Source: an uncultured Verrucomicrobiota bacterium (GTDB taxonomy: Bacteria; Verrucomicrobiota; Verrucomicrobiae; Opitutales; Opitutaceae). Taken from it: a stretch of DNA of 10,231 bases. The number at the start of each line of letters is the position of its first letter. The stretch's first letter is position 1. The stretch is from assembly GCA_946481225.1 (NCBI GenBank), contig CAMLNJ010000060.1, forward strand, positions 1-10,231, in the 5' to 3' direction. The notes beneath the pieces are model-generated. The model saw only the letters and a program-made list of their open reading frames with translations, was not told the DNA's origin and did no database searches. The position numbers and the translations under genes are program-made. Shown here piece after piece: positions 6,008-10,231 of this stretch.

Positions 6008-6038
6008 CCGGCGATAGCCCGTCGAAAGATCGGGCAAG
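6008..6038. repeat. Copy B of the dispersed repeat at 1702-1735
   Basis: The 31 bases starting CCGGCGATAG and ending CGAAAGATCGGGCAAG match 1702-1735 at 30 positions, with one substitution and a 3-base gap. Inside is a small stem, GCCCG-tcgaaagat-CGGGC. Unlike copy A, the mirrored GCTATCGCCGG end is absent, so this copy is partial or diverged. It is intergenic. Confidence 0.6.
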
Positions 6039-6182
6039 CGGCCGACGCGATCAGCAGATGTTCAGCAGGGTGCTCGAGACGAGTCGCGGCCCTCGACGGA
6101 GGGAGAAGACGAGAAGACGGGGAACACGGCGAAACGCCGCGCCACCACGGGCGGGAGCACGGGGATGGCGGGCGGGAAAAAG

Positions 6183-6213
6183 CCGCGCGCCGCGTTTGCG
6201 ACGCGACGCGCGG
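6183..6213 (-). terminator. Second hairpin downstream of the GH128-like gene
   Basis: CCGCGCG (6183-6189) pairs with CGCGCGG (6207-6213), and CGCGT (6191-6195) pairs with ACGCG (6201-6205), with a single mismatch between and a 5-base loop. It lies just past the 6226-6244 hairpin in the direction of transcription, so the two form a tandem pair. No T-tract is present. Confidence 0.45.
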
Positions 6214-6225
6214 GAGGCGGGAGGT

Positions 6226-6244
6226 GTGTCACCCGAGGTGACAC
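6226..6244 (-). terminator. Perfect 8-bp hairpin right after the GH128-like gene
   Basis: GTGTCACC (6226-6233) and GGTGACAC (6237-6244) are exact reverse complements around a 3-base loop. The hairpin begins 10 bases after the stop of the GH128-like gene on the minus strand. The tight stem and close position suggest a terminator or 3'-end stabiliser, although no T-run follows. Confidence 0.55.
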
Positions 6245-6254
6245 GGAGCGCGTA

Positions 6255-8783
6255 TCAAGGCGTGGCGGTGACGTTGTCGTAGGTCGCGGTGCAGACCGTG
6301 CCGTCAAGGTGGCTAGTCACGCAGAGGCCGAGCTGGACGGCCGTGGCCATCGTGATCGCCGTGGTCGAGCCCACCTGCGTCCAGGCGGATCCATCGGCCG
6401 AGTAATAGGCGGCGAAGTTGTTGCCCGTCCGCACAACGCGGACCCAGCGCGGAGCGGTGACGCCGGATACCACGGTGGAGGCGGTCGAGCCGCCGGTGGT
6501 GGTGCGGCGTTGGAAAACAACACCGACACCCGGGGTGACGTATACCGCCGCAAAGCGGGAATTCGCGGCCGTGGACTCGCGATACATCACGCCGGCCTTG
6601 GCGTCCGTCGCGGTGTTTTCCACCGAGGCGACGCGGGCGACGATGGAGCCATCGCCACTGCCGGCCTGGTAGACGTAGCGGAACTCGTCGGCCGTGCCGG
6701 CGATGTCCGCGCCGGAACCGTTCACCGAGAAGGTGGTGCCGTTGACGCTGGCCGAACCGGCCGCGGCCACCGCGCCTATGTCGGCGGACGCCCAGGGGCT
6801 GGGCACCACGGTCGCGAGAGCGGCGACTTGGGCGTCGGTGAGGGCGGTGCTATGGACGCGCACGTCATCCAGGCGGCCGGAGAAGCGCGGATCGGCGGAG
6901 AACTGGCTCTTACCGAGATAATTGTATTTCGCGCCGAGGTCGACGGGGTTGATGGTGATGGACGCGTTCGTCGCGACCACCTCGCCGTTGACGAAGAGCT
7001 TGGCGGTGTTTCCGGAGAGCGTGACCGCGACATGCACCCAGCTGTTCGTCGGCAGGGCCCCGGTGCGGGTGACATTCTGCTCGGTGCCGTTGTTTTTGAT
7101 CCCGAAACGCAGGCCGCTGCCGTTGTGAGGCGTCAGGAACATGTAGCGGTCGGTGCCGTCGCCGAAGTCGAAGATGCGCTGCCAGTTTCCACCGCCGTTC
7201 CAGTAGACCCAGGCGGCGAAGGTGAAGTCGGTGCCGCTGGCGAGACGGGGCGAGAGCTGGATGTAGTCGTTGGCGCCGTCGAGGTTGATGGCGCTGCCGA
7301 TCTTGCCGGTCGTGAAGGCCCGGGCGCCGATCTGCATGCCGTGGTGTCCGTTGCCGGAGGAGTCCTGGGCGTTGTTCTCAAAAGAGAGGAGCGCGGTGCC
7401 GGTGCCGCCGTTATCGGGCATCTCCTGTCGATGGCTGAGGGGCGAGATCTTGTCGCGATAGCTCACGCCGGCCGCGGTGAGCGAACCGTCGTCCCAAGCG
7501 ACGCGACGCACGTCCTCGACCCAATTGTAGACCGCGTAGCGCTCCACGAAGTAGGCGTTGTCGAGCATGTTCAGCATGGCCGCGACGGTGGCCTGCTGCT
7601 GCGCGGCGGTCGGGTCGGCGCAGGTGGTCCAATTGGCGCCGTTGTTCCACTCGGTGATCCAGATGGGCTTCCGATGGGTGTCGTAGATGCCCTTGAGAAA
7701 GTTGTAGAACTGGTTGGCCGCGCCGGCGGCGTCGGACGCGGTGCCGTAGCAACGGTAATAATGCACGGCGACGAAATCGACGCGTTTGTTCTCCGCCGCG
7801 GTCTGCGTCATGAAAGAGTTGAGCCAGCCGAGACCGCCGTCGGTGGGCGCGGGCGAGCCGACGCGAAGGCCGGTGCCGAGGAGGTCGGGCCAGGACCAGA
7901 CCGCATCGCCCACGGCGATGTTGGACTGGTCGGCCGAGTCGGGCTCGTTGTAGCCGAGGAGCGTATTCACGCCGCGGACCTTCCAGTCCTGCCCGAGGCC
8001 GGGCCACCAGCGCTCCTGGCGGATGGCCACATACTCTTTGTCGAGGGTGGAGTTCTTGCTGATGTTCCAGTTGTAGTCCCACTGGTTGGCCAGCTGCGAG
8101 CTGGGGTCGCCGGCGACGCCCTTCTTGCTCGTCCAGCGCCACGGGAAGACGCGCACGAACTTGATCGCGTTGTCCAGGCCCGAGGGCAGCACCGGGATGT
8201 CGATGTCGCCGTCCTGCGCGACGTAGTTGCGGCTCACGCCGGTGCCGTTCTCCTCGACCGCCACGGTCGCGACGTAGCCGCGTTTCAGGCGGATCGAGCT
8301 GATGGCGTTGGAGAGCGTGCCGAGGGCGGCGGCGTTGTAGGCTGTGTATTGAGAAAGTTGCGACGAGGCGCCGGAGAAGTTGGCGCCGTCGTAGACCGTG
8401 AGCGGCGCGAAGGTCGGCGCGTGCGGGATCACGACCGCGCCCTGGCCGTATTGCACGACACGCACGTTGGAATCGAGGACGGCGTTGGCGCCGTTGACGC
8501 GCACGCGCGGGAGGAAGGTCGAGGCGACGGTCGAGGGGGCGATATTATCGAGGAAGAACCAGGCGTCGGCGGTGTTGAGATGGATGGTGCTGCCGGAGAT
8601 CGGGTCGCCGGTGCCGGTCACATGCAGCTCCGACACGCCGGTGAGCGTGGCGGTGGTCGAGGCGAGGGTGGACGTCCGGTGGATGTCGTCGCTCACGTTC
8701 AAGGTCTGGCCGAAGGCCAGGGGCGCGAGGGCGCCCATGGCGAGGAGGAGCAAGGCTCCGCCCCGGAGGGAATGATTGGGCAT
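6255..8783 (-). CDS. Secreted multidomain GH128/Asl1-like glycoside hydrolase with LamG
   Basis: The product is 842 residues with a signal peptide (about 1-25, LLLLAMGALAPLAFG). Residues about 27-125 form a beta-rich domain I cannot name. Residues about 127-198 look like a beta/gamma-crystallin domain: YDGANFSG (131-138) fits the Y-x4-F-x-G Greek-key signature, and SNAISSIRL (158-166) is close to its calcium-site motif. Residues about 200-440 match the glycosyl hydrolase catalytic core of Asl1/GH128 (PF11790), a TIM-barrel family including endo-beta-1,3-glucanases. GYNEPD supplies Glu280 as likely acid/base and WITEWN supplies Glu378 as likely nucleophile, with VDFVAVHYY between. Residues about 460-655 are a LamG domain (DSSGNGHHG, WVHVAVTLSG, GRLDDVRV). 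Residues about 660-842 resemble a DUF1349-like jelly-roll (AGVMYREST, WVRVVRTGNNF, YYSADGSAW), probably carbohydrate-binding. Beta-1,3-glucan is the likeliest substrate, inferred from family. An inverted repeat lies just upstream and two hairpins lie downstream. Confidence 0.9.
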   Translation of the reverse strand: MPNHSLRGGALLLLAMGALAPLAFGQTLNVSDDIHRTSTLASTTATLTGVSELHVTGTGDPISGSTIHLNTADAWFFLDNIAPSTVASTFLPRVRVNGANAVLDSNVRVVQYGQGAVVIPHAPTFAPLTVYDGANFSGASSQLSQYTAYNAAALGTLSNAISSIRLKRGYVATVAVEENGTGVSRNYVAQDGDIDIPVLPSGLDNAIKFVRVFPWRWTSKKGVAGDPSSQLANQWDYNWNISKNSTLDKEYVAIRQERWWPGLGQDWKVRGVNTLLGYNEPDSADQSNIAVGDAVWSWPDLLGTGLRVGSPAPTDGGLGWLNSFMTQTAAENKRVDFVAVHYYRCYGTASDAAGAANQFYNFLKGIYDTHRKPIWITEWNNGANWTTCADPTAAQQQATVAAMLNMLDNAYFVERYAVYNWVEDVRRVAWDDGSLTAAGVSYRDKISPLSHRQEMPDNGGTGTALLSFENNAQDSSGNGHHGMQIGARAFTTGKIGSAINLDGANDYIQLSPRLASGTDFTFAAWVYWNGGGNWQRIFDFGDGTDRYMFLTPHNGSGLRFGIKNNGTEQNVTRTGALPTNSWVHVAVTLSGNTAKLFVNGEVVATNASITINPVDLGAKYNYLGKSQFSADPRFSGRLDDVRVHSTALTDAQVAALATVVPSPWASADIGAVAAAGSASVNGTTFSVNGSGADIAGTADEFRYVYQAGSGDGSIVARVASVENTATDAKAGVMYRESTAANSRFAAVYVTPGVGVVFQRRTTTGGSTASTVVSGVTAPRWVRVVRTGNNFAAYYSADGSAWTQVGSTTAITMATAVQLGLCVTSHLDGTVCTATYDNVTATP

Positions 8784-8800
8784 GGGGTTGGATATTAGGG

Positions 8801-8843
8801 TTTCAGCGGACGGATGGGGGGATCCGAGGGGGTTCCGCTGAAA
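8801..8843 (-). promoter_or_regulatory. Exact 10-base inverted repeat upstream of the GH128-like gene
   Basis: TTTCAGCGGA (8801-8810) and TCCGCTGAAA (8834-8843) are exact reverse complements, 23 bases apart, lying 18-60 bases before the start codon at 8783. TAATAT, a -10-like hexamer, sits between the repeat and the ATG on the minus strand (about 8797-8792), with no good -35. The repeat could be an operator for a dimeric regulator, a leader stem-loop, or a terminator for the upstream membrane-protein gene. The position cannot decide between these. Confidence 0.4.
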
Positions 8844-8911
8844 GGCAGGGTTACGCTCCGCGTCGTCGGCCTACAATCACGGGGTTGTTTTTACGTATAC
8901 CAAAACAGGTC

Positions 8912-10132
8912 TCAGCCAGACTTTCGCAGGGTCACCCCGTGCGGACAGGTCCCGTCGATTCGCACGAAACCATCCTCACAACGCGGACACCACGCGCACA
9001 CCCCGGGAGAGAACGTCTTTGGCGCCGCCAGCAACTCCGTCGGCGCGAGCTCGCCCCGCCCCGCGGCCGCTTCCGTCGCCAGCACCCGCTCCAACTCCGG
9101 CCGCGCCAGCGCCGTCGCCCTGTCCGCCTGGCGTGCGAAAAATTCCGGCAAACCCTCCGGCCTCGCCGGATAAATCGCGTCGCGCAGCGTGTCCCCGGCC
9201 GCCGCTCGCGCGGTCTCCCGGGTGCCGGCGGCCAGCGCCGCGGCCAAGGGAGAAAATTCAAACGCGAGCGGGCGCAACAACGCCGCCCTCAAACGAAGCG
9301 CCTGCGGCGGCAGCAGCAGCGCGCCGAACATCAGGCTCGTCCGCTCCTCCTTCCGCGCCGGATGCAATCTCCCATGCACGTTCCACGCCTCCACCAGGGA
9401 GAACACGTGGGCGAACGACAGCCATGCGAGCAACAGCCACCAGGACATCTGCGAAGACGCCGGACCGCGCCAAGGTGCGAATACTTCCCCCGGCGACTCC
9501 GGCACGAACCATTCGCCCAGCAGACCGATCGAGATCGCCGCCCAGCCCGCTACCTGAAGCGTGTTCATCACCGCGATCCCGCGCGTCCGGCGCAGCGCGG
9601 AAGCCAGGCGGCGCCGGGCCCGCGCCACCGAGAATCGCCGACGCCACCACGCCGCCAGCTCCGCCTCGCGCCGCGCTTGCGGCAAAGGCCCCAGCCGCTC
9701 GGCCAAAGCCCGTAACGCCCGCGCGTCGAACGCCTCGGTCAGCGGAACAAAACGACCGCCGCCGATCCAAATCCAGCCGCCTCGCGCCTCCACCCCGGCC
9801 ACGTCCTCCCATCGAACCGCGCGCAAAAGCTCGGGGCGAAACGGCGGCCGCGCCGTCGAGACCGCGGGCACGTTGCACAAGCCCTCGCCGGAAAAACTCG
9901 CCGGCGAGTCCGACAACGAAAGCGTCCACGCCCACGGCCAGGGCGGCGACAAATGCCAGCTCGCCTGCGTCATGTTCGCGCCGCCGCCTGCTGGAAGCCC
10001 GCTCTTTCGACGCAGGCACGCCCACGGCCCCCTCCACGCGGAAAGAAGCAGGCGCTCCCGCCGCCCTCCGCCGACGGCATCCAGCAGATAGAGAGCCCAA
10101 AACATCCCGACGACCGACGACCACTCGGACAT
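8912..10132 (-). CDS. Membrane protein with C-terminal zinc-ribbon-like motif, unknown function
   Basis: The product is 406 residues and I do not recognise the family by name. It opens with a hydrophobic stretch (SSVVGMFWALYLLDAVGG). A soluble part follows with W/G-rich beta-like sequence (RWEDVAGVEARGGWIWIGGG, 107-126) and a basic helix (WWRRRFSVARARRRLASALRR, around 162-182). Two clear membrane helices follow (about 189-208, MNTLQVAGWAAISIGLLGEW; 229-250, MSWWLLLAWLSFAHVFSLVEAW), with a possible third near 267-285. The C-terminus has CAWCPRCEDGF-x5-CPHG, placing Cys379, Cys382, Cys385, Cys396 and His398 as plausible zinc ligands. A membrane scaffold or sensor with a cytoplasmic zinc ribbon is one reading. 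The gene sits behind the end of another gene and a 16-codon ORF, so it may be a later gene of an operon extending beyond the window. No Shine-Dalgarno sequence is visible. Coding is supported by ordered hydrophobic segments and the Cys motif. Confidence 0.78.
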   Translation of the reverse strand: MSEWSSVVGMFWALYLLDAVGGGRRERLLLSAWRGPWACLRRKSGLPAGGGANMTQASWHLSPPWPWAWTLSLSDSPASFSGEGLCNVPAVSTARPPFRPELLRAVRWEDVAGVEARGGWIWIGGGRFVPLTEAFDARALRALAERLGPLPQARREAELAAWWRRRFSVARARRRLASALRRTRGIAVMNTLQVAGWAAISIGLLGEWFVPESPGEVFAPWRGPASSQMSWWLLLAWLSFAHVFSLVEAWNVHGRLHPARKEERTSLMFGALLLPPQALRLRAALLRPLAFEFSPLAAALAAGTRETARAAAGDTLRDAIYPARPEGLPEFFARQADRATALARPELERVLATEAAAGRGELAPTELLAAPKTFSPGVCAWCPRCEDGFVRIDGTCPHGVTLRKSG

Positions 10133-10133
10133 G

Positions 10134-10184
10134 CTAGGCGCCGCCGGGTCCGTAACGAACCATTGGATACAAATCGCTTCGCAT
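10134..10184 (-). CDS. Possible 16-codon coupling ORF
   Basis: An ATG overlaps the stop of the upstream gene (TGATG, 10186-10182) and reads MRSDLYPMVRYGPGGA to a TAG, one base before the ATG of the membrane-protein gene (TAGCATG). The arrangement stop-start, stop-start would allow ribosomes to pass from one gene to the next. It may be only a chance frame; the peptide resembles nothing I know. Confidence 0.25.
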   Translation of the reverse strand: MRSDLYPMVRYGPGGA

Positions 10185-10231
10185 CACGCCTCGCGCCCGG
10201 TCATCCTGGCCCAAAATTTCTTCGCCACGCC
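10184..10231 (-). CDS. C-terminal end of an unidentified gene (partial)
   Basis: On the minus strand the frame entering from the window edge reads GVAKKFWARMTGREA and stops at TGA (10186-10184). Only 15 residues are visible, basic and ending like a normal soluble C-terminus. The stop overlaps an ATG, a usual sign of translational coupling inside operons, so this gene probably lies in one transcript with the membrane-protein gene. Function cannot be told. Confidence 0.45.
   Translation of the reverse strand, partial: GVAKKFWARMTGREA

Noticed and set aside
6165..8798. 877-codon open frame on the plus strand
   Set aside because: It lies antisense to the GH128-like gene; its Gly/Val/Arg/Ala-rich composition is typical of a mirror frame in G+C-rich DNA, with no domain or signal peptide, while the minus strand has clear catalytic motifs.
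9019..10137. 372-codon plus-strand frame rich in Pro/Ala/Arg
   Set aside because: It is a mirror frame of the membrane-protein gene; the low-complexity composition reflects G+C bias.
1..10231. CRISPR array, tRNA, rRNA, transposase or phage genes
   Set aside because: No regularly spaced direct repeats, cloverleaf-like segments or recognisable mobile-element proteins were seen on either strand.

Overview
The window is G+C-rich bacterial DNA carrying seven complete or partial genes. Most products have N-terminal export signals, and several carry LamG or other jelly-roll and sugar-degrading domains. Shine-Dalgarno sequences are weak or absent at most starts. This mix (LamG proteins, a GH128-type glucanase, a GH16-like enzyme, a SurA-type chaperone) suggests a polysaccharide-degrading Verrucomicrobium, perhaps Opitutaceae. 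That placement is inferred from protein style only; there is no rRNA or housekeeping marker here.

Layout. 1-1561 (+ strand): the 3' end of one LamG-type secreted gene, a long hairpin, then a complete LamG plus FN3-like secreted gene. The two share a near-identical motif where the LamG fold ends, so they look like tandem paralogues. 1562-1992: a gap between convergent genes, packed with inverted repeats. 1993-4458 (- strand): a two-gene unit, first a SurA/PpiC-type periplasmic prolyl isomerase, then, 9 bases on, a membrane-anchored protein of about 32-residue helical repeats. 4674-5315 (- strand): a small secreted GH16-like enzyme. 5316-6254: over 900 bases with no convincing gene, holding GACCGG motifs, an AT-rich patch, a second copy of a dispersed repeat and tandem hairpins. 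6255-8783 (- strand): an 842-residue secreted enzyme with a beta/gamma-crystallin-like domain, a GH128/Asl1-type catalytic domain, a LamG domain and a C-terminal jelly-roll. 8912-10231 (- strand): a membrane protein with a C-terminal zinc-ribbon-like motif, preceded by a tiny coupled ORF and the last codons of another gene.

The secreted hydrolases could act together on beta-glucan or a similar polymer outside the cell, and the SurA-type isomerase would serve envelope protein folding. No defence system, CRISPR array, transposase, phage gene, tRNA or rRNA is visible. The window looks mostly ordinary. The points most worth a second look are the isomerase/helical-repeat pair, the domain order of the GH128 protein, the palindrome-rich convergent gap with a repeat copied 4.3 kb away, and the hairpins without T-tracts after nearly every gene.
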